Of a DNA stretch of 64,000 bases, positions 51,665-59,820 are shown piece after piece. How positions within the stretch are numbered: position 1 is the first letter of the stretch; each line of letters begins with the position of its first letter. The notes under the pieces are model-generated. The model did not search any database. It saw only the letters and a list, made by a program, of their open reading frames with translations, and had not been told where the DNA came from. Location of the stretch: NCBI GenBank assembly GCA_951812825.1, contig OX638324.1, positions 1,301,141 through 1,365,140 on the forward strand. The letters are read 5' to 3'. The translations under genes and the position numbers were made by a program. The DNA comes from an uncultured Dehalococcoidia bacterium (GTDB lineage Bacteria > Chloroflexota > Dehalococcoidia > Lucifugimonadales > GCA-2712585).

Positions 51665-52444
51665 CTAGTGGCCGGTGTAGTTGGGGTCCCGCTTTTCGAC
51701 GAAAGCCCTGGCCGACTCCTCGAAGTCTGCGGTGTTGTGCAGCCGCAGCGCGGCCTGGTAGTAGTCGGCCTCGGCGGCGGCGCGCACCCAGGGCCAGCGC
51801 GTCACCCGCACGCCTGCGCGGACGGCCAATGGCGGCGCTTCCAGAATCTGCTCCGCCAGCGCCAGAGCACCTTCCAGGTGCTTGCCCTTCGGCGTGACCC
51901 GGTTTATCAGGCCGTGGCTAAGCAGGGTCTCGGCAGTCTGCGACTGCCCCGTGAGCAACATCTCCGTCGTCATCTTGGAGGGCATGAAATTCTGCACCTT
52001 CGCCCACGCAGGACCGCCGGGGAAACCCCGCAGCGTCTCGGTGAGGCCGAACTCGGCCCCCTCTTCAGCGACGATCAGGTCGCACTCCACGGCGATGACA
52101 AGCCCGTAGCCCAGGCAATAGCCGTGGACGGCGGCAATCACGGGCTTCCAGTTGATGCAGCGCCCCAGAAACCCCTCCGGGTTCATGCCCATCCCCCAGT
52201 CGGCATCCCGCTGGCGAGAGTCGGGGTTATGAAACCGTTCCTTCACGTCCGCGCCGGAGCAGAAGGCCCGTCCCGCCCCATGCATCACTGCCACCCAGGC
52301 TTCGTCGTCCATATCGAAGCTCTGCAGGGCCTCCGCCAGGTCTATCTCCAGGTCTTTATTAACGGCGTTGAGCACCCGCGGTCGATTAAGTGTCACGTAG
52401 CCGATGCGGCCTTCTCTTCGGTAAGTGACGGCTTTCGAGGTCAT
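51665..52444 (-). CDS. Enoyl-CoA hydratase/isomerase family (crotonase) protein
   Basis: A 259-residue crotonase-fold protein: GRIGYVTLNRPRVLNAVN, the oxyanion-hole segment FCSGADVKE, HGYCLGYGLVIAVECD and FGLTETLRGFPGG. The glutamate of the GGGCEL-type motif of true hydratases is replaced by valine (LGYGLVIAV), whereas the second glutamate (LTETL) remains, so it may be an isomerase or another activity. ATG 52444 follows GGAGGGAG on the minus strand. Confidence 0.82.
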   Translation of the reverse strand: MTSKAVTYRREGRIGYVTLNRPRVLNAVNKDLEIDLAEALQSFDMDDEAWVAVMHGAGRAFCSGADVKERFHNPDSRQRDADWGMGMNPEGFLGRCINWKPVIAAVHGYCLGYGLVIAVECDLIVAEEGAEFGLTETLRGFPGGPAWAKVQNFMPSKMTTEMLLTGQSQTAETLLSHGLINRVTPKGKHLEGALALAEQILEAPPLAVRAGVRVTRWPWVRAAAEADYYQAALRLHNTADFEESARAFVEKRDPNYTGH

Positions 52445-52520
52445 AACTGGGCTCCCTCCAAGGCCTATTATGCCGCAGCCGCAGAAGTCTTGCCAGTCGC
52501 CCGTCCCCTCCCTCCTCTTT

Positions 52521-52551
52521 TTTCTGAGGAGGCCTCGCGACGAAGAATCTC
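52521..52551. repeat. Dispersed repeat, family C (inverted)
   Basis: TTCTGAGGAGGCCTCGCGACGAAGAATCT, a diverged inverted copy, in the gap before the portal operon. Confidence 0.5.
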
Positions 52552-52657
52552 CCCGCCACCGCACCCACAATCCGTAGTTCAAAGCCCTCCCCGTCGCGGG
52601 TAAGGCCCTGCCGATTCACGAATTGCCCGCCTAATCTACAAAAGTGACAAAAACCGC

Positions 52658-52687
52658 TTGCAATGGAACATACGTCCGTTCTATAGT
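52658..52687 (+). promoter_or_regulatory. Promoter of the portal operon with LexA-like box
   Basis: TTGCAA at 52658-52663 and TATAGT at 52682-52687, 18 bases apart. The spacer contains GGAACATACGTCCG (52665-52678), which differs at two positions from the Gram-positive LexA box CGAACRNRYGTTCG, and also a GAAC-N8-GTTC inverted repeat. Confidence 0.5.
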
Positions 52688-52738
52688 TTCACTGGTATAC
52701 GAAAATACATTCGGTCCACAAGGAGGGCCTCGAACAAG

Positions 52739-53083
52739 ATGCTCGCTAGTCGAACAAGAAGGAAACCCATCGGCGCAAACATCGACGGCCAGGAATACAG
52801 AGACGAAGGATGCGATATCTCCCCCTCTTGCCTGCGCTGTCCCCTGCCCCGCTGCAAGTACGACGAGCCCCGCTTTGCCCAGGCACAGCGCAGGCGTCAG
52901 AGGGACAACCTGATTATCCAGGCGCACGTGCGCGAAGGACAGTCGGTGGCGGAGGTCTCGCGCCGGATAGGTCTAAGTCACAGGACCATATATCGAATTT
53001 TGAGGAGGAACGGTTATGGAAGAACTAAATCTGCCCCAGCTGGTGGCTCGAAGAGACGCCCAGCGGCTGCAGGCATACGCTGA
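52739..53083 (+). CDS. Helix-turn-helix protein with Cys4 cluster
   Basis: A 114-residue basic protein with cysteines at 25, 31, 34 and 39 (CDISPSCLRCPLPRC), a likely zinc site, then a Hin/resolvase-like helix-turn-helix at 68-91 (SVAEVSRRIGLSHRTIYRIL). It precedes and overlaps the portal gene by 68 bases in another frame. It could be a small terminase subunit (many are HTH proteins) or an operon regulator. AAGGAGGG lies upstream. Confidence 0.6.
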   Translation: MLASRTRRKPIGANIDGQEYRDEGCDISPSCLRCPLPRCKYDEPRFAQAQRRRQRDNLIIQAHVREGQSVAEVSRRIGLSHRTIYRILRRNGYGRTKSAPAGGSKRRPAAAGIR

Positions 53084-54335
53084 TAACATCAGCTTCTTCG
53101 CCGGTCGCCAGTGGCAGGGCCGCCAGCGTCGCGGCGAACGTCGGCTAACCTTCAACTACGTGCGCGCCCTGCTGGAGAAGGTCACCTCGTACATGGCCTC
53201 CGGTAGCATCCTGGCCATGGAGCCAATAGAGCCTTCCGAAGAAGGCACGGCCCGAGCCCGCACCGCCGAGATCGCCATGCGCCGCGTCTACCAGGACAAC
53301 CGGCTGGAAGAGCTTGACCTGGCCACGGAACTAGACGCCGCCGTCCTTGGAGACGGCTGCTTCAAGGTCATCTGGGACCCGGAAGAACGCCGTGTGCGGG
53401 TGAATGCGCCCGACGTTCAGGGCATCTTCGCCTGGTGGGTCGCCGACGACCCATCCCGGGTCTGGCGCGTCGCCAGCCGCTACCGCATCTCCGCCGAAGA
53501 CGCCGACCATCTCTACAACGTCAAGACCGGCGACCAGGACGGCATGCCCACCGTCGTCGAGGGCTGGACCAAGTCCACGTTCCAGCTATGGGTAGGCGAT
53601 GCCCTCGTTGACGAACGCCCCAACCCTTACGCCTTCATCCCCTTCGTCATCTTCCCCAACCTGCGCGACCCCAAGCGCTTCTGGGGCGTCTCAGACATTC
53701 CCATCCTCATGGAACCGGCGAGGGAGCTGAACCGCGCCCTGTCCCAACTTTCCACCATCCTGGAACTCTCCGGCAACCCCATCGCCGTCCTGGAGGGCGT
53801 TGAAGAGGCTCGTGACATCGCCGTGGAGCCGGGGGCCGTCTGGGAGCTTCCCGACCAGGCCCGCGCCTACCTGCTGGACCTGCTCCAGGGCGGCGGCGCC
53901 AAGCTCCACGCCGACTACATCCAGCTGGTCTACGACGCCCTCCACGACCTGTCGGAAGCGCCCCGCATAAGCTTCGGGCACAACCCCCAGCGTCTCTCCG
54001 GCGTAGCCCTGGAGATGGAAATGCACCCCCTGCTGCAGCGCGTGGAGCGCAAGCGGCTCATCCGCTCCTGGGTCTACCGTCGACGGGCGGAGATGGCCCT
54101 CAAGATGCTGGAACGCTTCGCCTCCCAAGACTTCGGGAACCTCTGGATACGCGTCGACTGGGGGCCTCTGCTGCCCCAGGACCGCACCCGGCTGGTCCAG
54201 CAGGAACGCAGCCTGGTGGAAGCCGGCATCCACAGCAGACGCCGGGCCATGGAGCGCCTTGGCATCGCCGACCCCGAATCGGAGCAGCAGACCATCCGGC
54301 GCGAGTCTGCGTCAGAAACCCCATCGAATGAATAA
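53016..54335 (+). CDS. Phage portal protein
   Basis: A 439-residue portal of the SPP1 gp6-like type: NISFFAGRQWQG and RLTFNYVRALLEKVTSYM in the N-terminal part, then FVIFPNLRDPKRFWGVSDIPILMEPARELNRALSQ, EAPRISFGHNPQRLSGVALEM and the C-terminal helical crown. It forms the dodecameric ring through which DNA enters the capsid. A good AGGAGG is present. It is intact in length. Confidence 0.85.
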   Translation: MEELNLPQLVARRDAQRLQAYADNISFFAGRQWQGRQRRGERRLTFNYVRALLEKVTSYMASGSILAMEPIEPSEEGTARARTAEIAMRRVYQDNRLEELDLATELDAAVLGDGCFKVIWDPEERRVRVNAPDVQGIFAWWVADDPSRVWRVASRYRISAEDADHLYNVKTGDQDGMPTVVEGWTKSTFQLWVGDALVDERPNPYAFIPFVIFPNLRDPKRFWGVSDIPILMEPARELNRALSQLSTILELSGNPIAVLEGVEEARDIAVEPGAVWELPDQARAYLLDLLQGGGAKLHADYIQLVYDALHDLSEAPRISFGHNPQRLSGVALEMEMHPLLQRVERKRLIRSWVYRRRAEMALKMLERFASQDFGNLWIRVDWGPLLPQDRTRLVQQERSLVEAGIHSRRRAMERLGIADPESEQQTIRRESASETPSNE

Positions 54336-54345
54336 AGGAGGCATC

Positions 54346-54924
54346 ATGGAAAAGGACGTGAACCAGACCAACATTGAGGCATTCGACTTGGAAATCGAAT
54401 CCACCGACACACCCGAAATCAGGCACGAAATCGCCGAAAAATCGGATTCGTTTCCACCACAGAAAATAACGAATCCCCCGGAAACGAATCGGAAAGAACC
54501 GGCGGATGCTTCCCCGTCTACGGAGCAGAGCAAGGAGGACGCAGACCAGGAAAATGTCGACCTCCAAATGCAAACCCGCATAGCCGAGCTTGAACAACAG
54601 CTGGAGCAGTCTCAGAACCGGCGGCAGGAGACTGGCAAGCGTCTGCTAGCCATCCAAAAGTCCCTCGCCGAAGCGGTGTCCCGCTACCGGGCCATGCTGC
54701 TGGAGTCCATGCCGGAAGCCCCGGAGTCCCTGGTCGCCGGAGCAACCGTCGACGAAGTGGACCGCTCCTTCGCCGAAGCCAAGGCCCTGGTCCACCAGGT
54801 GCGCCGCGAGGTGGAGGAAAAACTGGCCAGGGAGCGCCTGCCCGCCGGCTCGCCCACCCGCGGCCCAGCCGACTTCTCCGCCCTCACCCCCATGGAGAAA
54901 ATCCGCTCCGCCCTCTCCCCCTAG
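54346..54924 (+). CDS. Scaffold-like coiled-coil protein
   Basis: A 192-residue acidic protein: a disordered N-terminal 70 residues, a long coiled coil (RIAELEQQLEQSQNRRQETGKRLLAIQKSLAEAVSRY) and a C-terminal tail. Position right after the portal, charge and coiled coil fit a capsid scaffolding protein, although sequence recognition is weak. A strong AAAGGAGG precedes the ATG. Confidence 0.55.
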   Translation: MEKDVNQTNIEAFDLEIESTDTPEIRHEIAEKSDSFPPQKITNPPETNRKEPADASPSTEQSKEDADQENVDLQMQTRIAELEQQLEQSQNRRQETGKRLLAIQKSLAEAVSRYRAMLLESMPEAPESLVAGATVDEVDRSFAEAKALVHQVRREVEEKLARERLPAGSPTRGPADFSALTPMEKIRSALSP

Positions 54925-54939
54925 CGAGCCCCCTGCATT

Positions 54940-55100
54940 CTCGTCATTCCCGCCCCCATCCGTCATTTCCTGCGGAGGCGGGAACCCACTCCCTCACCCG
55001 AAGGAGCGCCCCCTGTCAACGCCCGCTCCCCTCTGTCATTCCGGCGGAGGCCGGAATCCATCTTCCCCCATCTCCCGCGAAAGCGGGGGATGGGGTGATC
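54940..55100. repeat. Cluster of dispersed inverted repeats
   Basis: Three adjacent elements: CATTCCCGCC ... GGCGGGAACCC (54942-54983), the family B element CATTCCGGCGGAGGCCGGAATCC (55037-55059), and CCCGCGAAAGCGGGGG (55074-55091). No gene lies in the 259 bases between the scaffold-like and LLM genes. Confidence 0.65.
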
Positions 55101-55183
55101 CCGTCCTCCTGCCCCGCGCTATACCCACGAACGCTGCCAGCCTATAATGGGCAATGCCATCAGGAGACGCATCCAGGGGGAAA

Positions 55184-56206
55184 ATGAACCTGAAATTTGC
55201 CGCCACTTCCAGGCCCGGCCTCCATTCGGAAGTAGTCGAATGGGTGCAAGCCGCCGAGGCCCTCGGCTATCACCGCATCGGCATCGCCGACTCCCCCGCC
55301 CTCTACCGGGATGTCTGGGTCTCCCTCACCCACGTCGCCCTCAACACCCGCCGTCTCCCCTTCGGCTCGTGGGTCACCAACCCGGTGACGCGACACCCCG
55401 TGGTCACGGCCAGCGCGGCATCGGCCCTGGCGGAGATCGCCCCCGGACGCGTCTGCATCGGCATCGGCTCCGGCAACAGCGGCGTCTACAACGCCGGTCA
55501 ACGCGCCGCCACCCTCGCCTCCCTGCGACAGTACGTCACCAGCCTCCGCGCCCTCCTGACCACCGGCGAGGCCGAATACAGAGGCGGTACAGCCAGACTC
55601 CGATGGCCAAACAGGGAAAAAAGAATCCCGATATACATGGCGGCCCACGCCCGCGGCTCCCTGCGTCTGGCGGGAGAACTCGCTGACGGCGTGGTCATCG
55701 GCACGGGTACAACCCCGGAGGTGGTGGAAGGGTCCATGCAGGCCCTTGCGGAAGGCGCCCGCAAAGCCAGTCGAGACCCGGCAAACATCGACGTCTGGTG
55801 GTCCGTCCCCTTCAACCTGCATGACAGCGACGACGATGGTTTGGACCCCCAGGGAGGCCCGGCCCGGGAGGCCAACTATCTCAACCGCTTCACCCTCAAG
55901 GGCAAGTTCGTCCCCACGAAATACTGGGAAGGCATCCGCGCCCTCGCTCAGGCCTACGACCTCAGCACCCACGGCCGCCCCACGCCGGAGCAGCTTCGGC
56001 GATACGATACGCTGGCCGAAGAGTACGGCGTCCGGGACTACCTGCTGGAGCGCTTCGGCGGCATCAGCGGCGCCGCCGAGCAGTGCATCGAAAAGCTGCG
56101 CCGAAACGCCACCCTCGGCGTCCGCCAGTACAGCATCAACGTCCCCGACGAAAACCGCCCCCAACGCCTCCGCCGCATGATGGAAGAAGTCATAAGCCGC
56201 GCCTGA
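55184..56206 (+). CDS. LLM-class (F420-dependent type) oxidoreductase
   Basis: A 340-residue luciferase-like protein: LKFAATSRPGLHSEVVEWVQAAEALGYHRIGIAD, PFGSWVTNPVTRHPVVTASAASALAEIAPGRVCIGIG, and IYMAAHARGSLRLAGELADGVVIG. It resembles F420-dependent enzymes such as methylenetetrahydromethanopterin-reductase-like proteins. ATG 55184 follows a G-rich site; an earlier ATG at 55154 is possible. It lies inside the phage-like stretch but is a cellular enzyme. Confidence 0.82.
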   Translation: MNLKFAATSRPGLHSEVVEWVQAAEALGYHRIGIADSPALYRDVWVSLTHVALNTRRLPFGSWVTNPVTRHPVVTASAASALAEIAPGRVCIGIGSGNSGVYNAGQRAATLASLRQYVTSLRALLTTGEAEYRGGTARLRWPNREKRIPIYMAAHARGSLRLAGELADGVVIGTGTTPEVVEGSMQALAEGARKASRDPANIDVWWSVPFNLHDSDDDGLDPQGGPAREANYLNRFTLKGKFVPTKYWEGIRALAQAYDLSTHGRPTPEQLRRYDTLAEEYGVRDYLLERFGGISGAAEQCIEKLRRNATLGVRQYSINVPDENRPQRLRRMMEEVISRA

Positions 56207-56307
56207 CCCCCCACGCCCATGACGAAACACCCGTTGCCCTGTACAATAGAGACTCGGCGGAACGCCCCCGACATAGCTCCGCCCCTTCGCAAAATGTGAG
56301 GCCAACA

Positions 56308-57006
56308 ATGTCTGACGTGCCGACGCAACCTCGCCTCTGGACCATCTATGTGCAGGATATGATCCGATACGCGCAAGCAGCCTTGACATACAGCCATGGC
56401 ATGGGCCGTAAAGCGTTCCTGAACGACAACAAGACTTATCACGCCACGTTGTGGAACATCGAACGCATCGGCAGCGCCGCTTCCCAGGTTCCTGCTCCCA
56501 TTAGGGATGCCTATCCCCACGTCCAATGGGGCAAGTTCATAGAAACGCAAGACCGGAACGTCTATCCCCTATCAAGGTCAAACGATAAGGGAATCTGGGA
56601 AATCATTCAGACCGACCTTCCAACCCTCGCCCCCCAATTGAAAAAGCTCTTGGCGAACTCTGAGGAGCTTCAACTGTTGATACCTCAACGTAGTCCGTCC
56701 GGCGAGAAGGCATCAATAAGCCGCCAGCAAATCCTTAACGCTCTGAGAAAGCACAAACCCATCCTGGAAGAGCGCTTCGGCGTAACCGAACTCGTCCTCT
56801 TCGGCTCCTTCGCCCGCGACCAGGCCGCCGAAGACAGCGATGTGGACGTAATCGTTGAATTCAACGGCCAGCCCAGCCCCAAGACCTACTTTGGAGCGAT
56901 GACGTACCTGGAAGAACTGTTTGGAAGGACGGTGGACATGTCCACCGTCAAGGAACTCCGGACCGAAATCCTTCCCTTTGTGAAAAAGGACGCCATAAGT
57001 GTCTGA
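56308..57006 (+). CDS. Fusion of degenerate HepT domain and MntA-type nucleotidyltransferase
   Basis: A 232-residue fusion. Residues 1-117 align with HepT/DUF86, but the toxin motif R-x4-H-x-Y is lost: the positions are Gln81, Tyr86 and Leu88. Residues 135-232 form a minimal nucleotidyltransferase with GSFARD at 166-171 and DVD at 178-180, the MntA antitoxin. MntA AMPylates the Tyr of HepT to silence it. Here an inactive toxin copy is fused to the antitoxin, and an intact HepT follows with an 8-base overlap. Confidence 0.8.
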   Translation: MSDVPTQPRLWTIYVQDMIRYAQAALTYSHGMGRKAFLNDNKTYHATLWNIERIGSAASQVPAPIRDAYPHVQWGKFIETQDRNVYPLSRSNDKGIWEIIQTDLPTLAPQLKKLLANSEELQLLIPQRSPSGEKASISRQQILNALRKHKPILEERFGVTELVLFGSFARDQAAEDSDVDVIVEFNGQPSPKTYFGAMTYLEELFGRTVDMSTVKELRTEILPFVKKDAISV

Positions 57007-57370
57007 AAACCAGGCAGCCGAATGTGCTTGGCATGGCTACATCCAAGACATGTTGGATTTCAGCGAGAAAGTCTTGGCTTATACCGATGGGTTAGATGAG
57101 CGTGCATTTTTCACAGGCGACCTCACCTACGATGCGACCATTCATAACATCCTGCTTATCGGCGAGGCAGCGTCTAACATTCCATTGGACGTCAGACAGG
57201 CGCGTCCGACTATCCCTTGGGGAGAAATAATCGGGACTCGCAACCGTGTAGTTCACAGTTATCGGGAGCTCAACCAATCGGTAATCTGGAAAATTATACA
57301 AATAGAGATCCCCGCCCTCATCCCTCAACTCCGCAAGCTCCTGGAAGACGTCCAGCAGGAGGAAGGTTAA
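56999..57370 (+). CDS. hepT: HepT-family HEPN ribonuclease toxin
   Basis: A 123-residue HEPN toxin with the intact motif R81-x4-H86-x-Y88 (GTRNRVVHSYREL). It starts with GTG and overlaps the upstream fusion gene. In known HepT/MntA systems the RNase is inactivated by poly-AMPylation of Tyr. The sequence is clearly homologous to the degenerate domain upstream, so the module arose by toxin duplication. Confidence 0.87.
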   Translation: MSENQAAECAWHGYIQDMLDFSEKVLAYTDGLDERAFFTGDLTYDATIHNILLIGEAASNIPLDVRQARPTIPWGEIIGTRNRVVHSYRELNQSVIWKIIQIEIPALIPQLRKLLEDVQQEEG

Positions 57371-58545
57371 CCCCCGCGACCGTTCTCCCTCACAAAGCAC
57401 GCCAGCCGCTCCAACGCCTTCGCGATGTTCTCCGCAGAGTTGGCGTAGGACAGACGCACAAACCCCTCCCCATACTCGCCGAACGCGCCCCCTGACAGCA
57501 GCGCCACCCCCGCCTCATTCAACACCCGTTCCTGAAAATCGTCGCTTTCGAAGCCTGTCCCCTCGATGCTTGGGAACACGTAGAAGGCCCCCTTCGGCTC
57601 CGCGCACTCGATGCCGGGGATGCTGTTCAGTCCCGCAACTATCAGGTCCCGCCGCTTCCGAAACTCGTCCACCATGTTCATCACCGGCTCCTGCGGCCCC
57701 TCCAACGCGCGTATAGCCGCCCGCTGGGTGAAGCTCGCGGCGCACGACACGCTGTTGGCGGCCAGCTTCACCACGTGTTCCGTCAACCAGTGGGGAAACA
57801 CCCCATAGCCCAACCGCCAGCCCGTCATCGCGTAGGACTTGGAGAACCCATCCAGGATTACCGTCCGATCCGCCATTCTCGGCAGTGACGCTATGCTGTG
57901 GTGCGCGCCTTTGTAGATGATGTCCTTGTATATCTCGTCGGAGAGAATCACCACGTCCTCCCGTGGGCCCAGCAGCGCTGCCAGGCGCTCCACGTCCTCC
58001 CGCCCCATCACCGACCCCGTCGGATTCTGCGGCGAATTCAATATCACCAGCTTCGTCCGGTCGGAAAGCTTGCTCTCCAGGTCCTCCAGGTCCATCCGGT
58101 TCCCCTCGTCGGGCAGCAGCCGCACGGGCACAAGCTTTGCGCCGCAGAAGTTGATCATCGACTCGTAGATGGGAAAGCTCGGGTTCGGATAGAGCACCTC
58201 GTCCCCCGGCTGCACCAGCGCCATAATGGTGAAGAACATGATCGGCTTGCCCCCCGGCGTCACCACCACCTGGCTCGGCTCTATCTCCAAGCCGCGCGTA
58301 GCATTCACGTTGTTCGCTATCGCCTCCTGAAGCTCCGGCAAACCCGCGGAAGGACCGTAATGGGTATAGCCCTGTCGCAGCGCCTGGATGCCGGCGTCCA
58401 CTATGTGGGAGGGCGTGTCGAAGTCCGGCTCCCCTATCTCCAGGTGTACCACGTCGTGACCCTTGGCCTCCAAAGCCTTCGCTTTGGCCAGCACCTCAAA
58501 GGCCGATTCGGTGCCCAGGTTGCTCATCCTGTCTGCTGCTGGCAA
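57367..58545 (-). CDS. Class I aminotransferase (aspartate-type)
   Basis: About 392 residues with the fold I PLP enzyme pattern: HLEIGEPDFDTP, NSPQNPTGSV, LSDEIYKDI and the PLP lysine in DGFSKSYAMTGWR, plus GAFGEYGEGFVRLSYAN at the end. It transfers amino groups between an amino acid such as aspartate and 2-oxoglutarate. TTG 58545, preceded by GGGAGGAG, was chosen over TTG 58569 and ATG 58527. Confidence 0.9.
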   Translation of the reverse strand: MPAADRMSNLGTESAFEVLAKAKALEAKGHDVVHLEIGEPDFDTPSHIVDAGIQALRQGYTHYGPSAGLPELQEAIANNVNATRGLEIEPSQVVVTPGGKPIMFFTIMALVQPGDEVLYPNPSFPIYESMINFCGAKLVPVRLLPDEGNRMDLEDLESKLSDRTKLVILNSPQNPTGSVMGREDVERLAALLGPREDVVILSDEIYKDIIYKGAHHSIASLPRMADRTVILDGFSKSYAMTGWRLGYGVFPHWLTEHVVKLAANSVSCAASFTQRAAIRALEGPQEPVMNMVDEFRKRRDLIVAGLNSIPGIECAEPKGAFYVFPSIEGTGFESDDFQERVLNEAGVALLSGGAFGEYGEGFVRLSYANSAENIAKALERLACFVRENGRGG

Positions 58546-58698
58546 ATGGCTCCTCCCGCTTGGCGTCAACCCTTTTTAACAGAGCGCGTCGAAAATCGCA
58601 ACGACAATATGAATGCCACCCTCCAAGATGATAAGATGGGGTGCGCTGGACCACTCAGGGTTCACCCTGACCACATCCGCCAGAATCGGAGGGTTTCC

Positions 58699-59820
58699 AT
58701 GAATAGCAGCGACGTTGTAATCGTTGGAGGAGGCGCCGTAGGTTGCGCCACCGCTTACTACCTGTCCAGGGCGGGCGCGAAGGTGACGGTCATCGAGAAG
58801 AACCGCATCGCCTTCGGGGCCTCCGGCTACGCCATGGGCCTCCTCAGCCCCCTATACGGCATGGGCATACCCGGCCCGCTGGAGGGCCTGTCGCTCAACG
58901 GCTTTCTGATGCACCGCGATCTGGCCGCCGAGCTTCCCGACGCAACTGGCGTCGACTATCACGCCCACCCCCACGACTCCATCTACCTCTCCCTCTCCGC
59001 CGATGACGAGGCGGGTTTGCTGGACATAGCATCCTACTCCGGCAACGTCGACGGCGTTTCCTTCCAGTGGCTGGCGGGACAACAACTACGAAGCATAGAG
59101 CCGCGTCTAACCCCCGCCGCCGAGCGGGGAATGCTGGTCAGCGGCACCTGGGTGCTGGAGGCCGACAAGTACACGGAAGCCCTTGCCGCGGGCGCTGAAC
59201 TCCACGGCGCATCCTTCCTGGACCGGGCCGTCACCGGCCTCTCCCGACGCTCCACCGGCGCCGTTGTCCAGACCGACCAGGGCGACGTAGAGGCCGACGC
59301 CGTCATTCTCGCCATGGGCCCCTGGACGGGCGACGCTGAGAAGTGGCTCGGCGTTCCCATCCCCGTCGGCCCCCTCAAGGGCCAGATCCTCCGCATGGAT
59401 ATTGGCGGGCCGCCCGTGACCTGTTCCGTCCACTACGCCAGCAACTACGCCGGCCGGAAAGCCGACGGCCTGACCTGGATCGGCACCACCGAGGAGCGAG
59501 TGGGCTTCGACAACGAACCTACTCAAGAGGCCCGCGAACACATCATCCAAGAGGTAGGAAAATTCTTCCCGCCCGCACTGACGGGGAAGGTGGTATTGCA
59601 GACGGCCTGCCTGCGTCCCGTGGCCCCCGACGGCCTGCCCGTCATCGGCCCCGTTCCCGGCTGGGAGGGCGTCTACCTCTCCACCGGCGCCGGACGCAAG
59701 GGCATCATCCTCAGCCCGTCCATGGGCAAGCTCACCGCCGATATGGCCCTGGGTCGCGGCGACGAAATGGCGATAGCCGCCTTCTCCCCCGTACGCTTCA
59801 GCTCCATAGCCCCGTGCTGA
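58699..59820 (+). CDS. FAD-dependent amine/glycine oxidase-like protein
   Basis: A 373-residue DAO-family flavoprotein: the dinucleotide motif VVIVGGGAVGCATAYYLSRAGAKVTVIEK, MGPWTGD, and the C-terminal LRPVAPDGLPVIGPVPGWEGVYLSTGAGRKGI. It may oxidise glycine, sarcosine or another amine, as in ThiO; the substrate is unknown. Its 3' end overlaps the convergent cysteine synthase gene by 23 bases. Confidence 0.85.
   Translation: MNSSDVVIVGGGAVGCATAYYLSRAGAKVTVIEKNRIAFGASGYAMGLLSPLYGMGIPGPLEGLSLNGFLMHRDLAAELPDATGVDYHAHPHDSIYLSLSADDEAGLLDIASYSGNVDGVSFQWLAGQQLRSIEPRLTPAAERGMLVSGTWVLEADKYTEALAAGAELHGASFLDRAVTGLSRRSTGAVVQTDQGDVEADAVILAMGPWTGDAEKWLGVPIPVGPLKGQILRMDIGGPPVTCSVHYASNYAGRKADGLTWIGTTEERVGFDNEPTQEAREHIIQEVGKFFPPALTGKVVLQTACLRPVAPDGLPVIGPVPGWEGVYLSTGAGRKGIILSPSMGKLTADMALGRGDEMAIAAFSPVRFSSIAPC

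Noticed and set aside
57898-58698. Frame extension upstream of the FAD oxidase
   Set aside because: It runs antisense through the aminotransferase gene; the flavoprotein begins at ATG 58699 with its own ribosome site.
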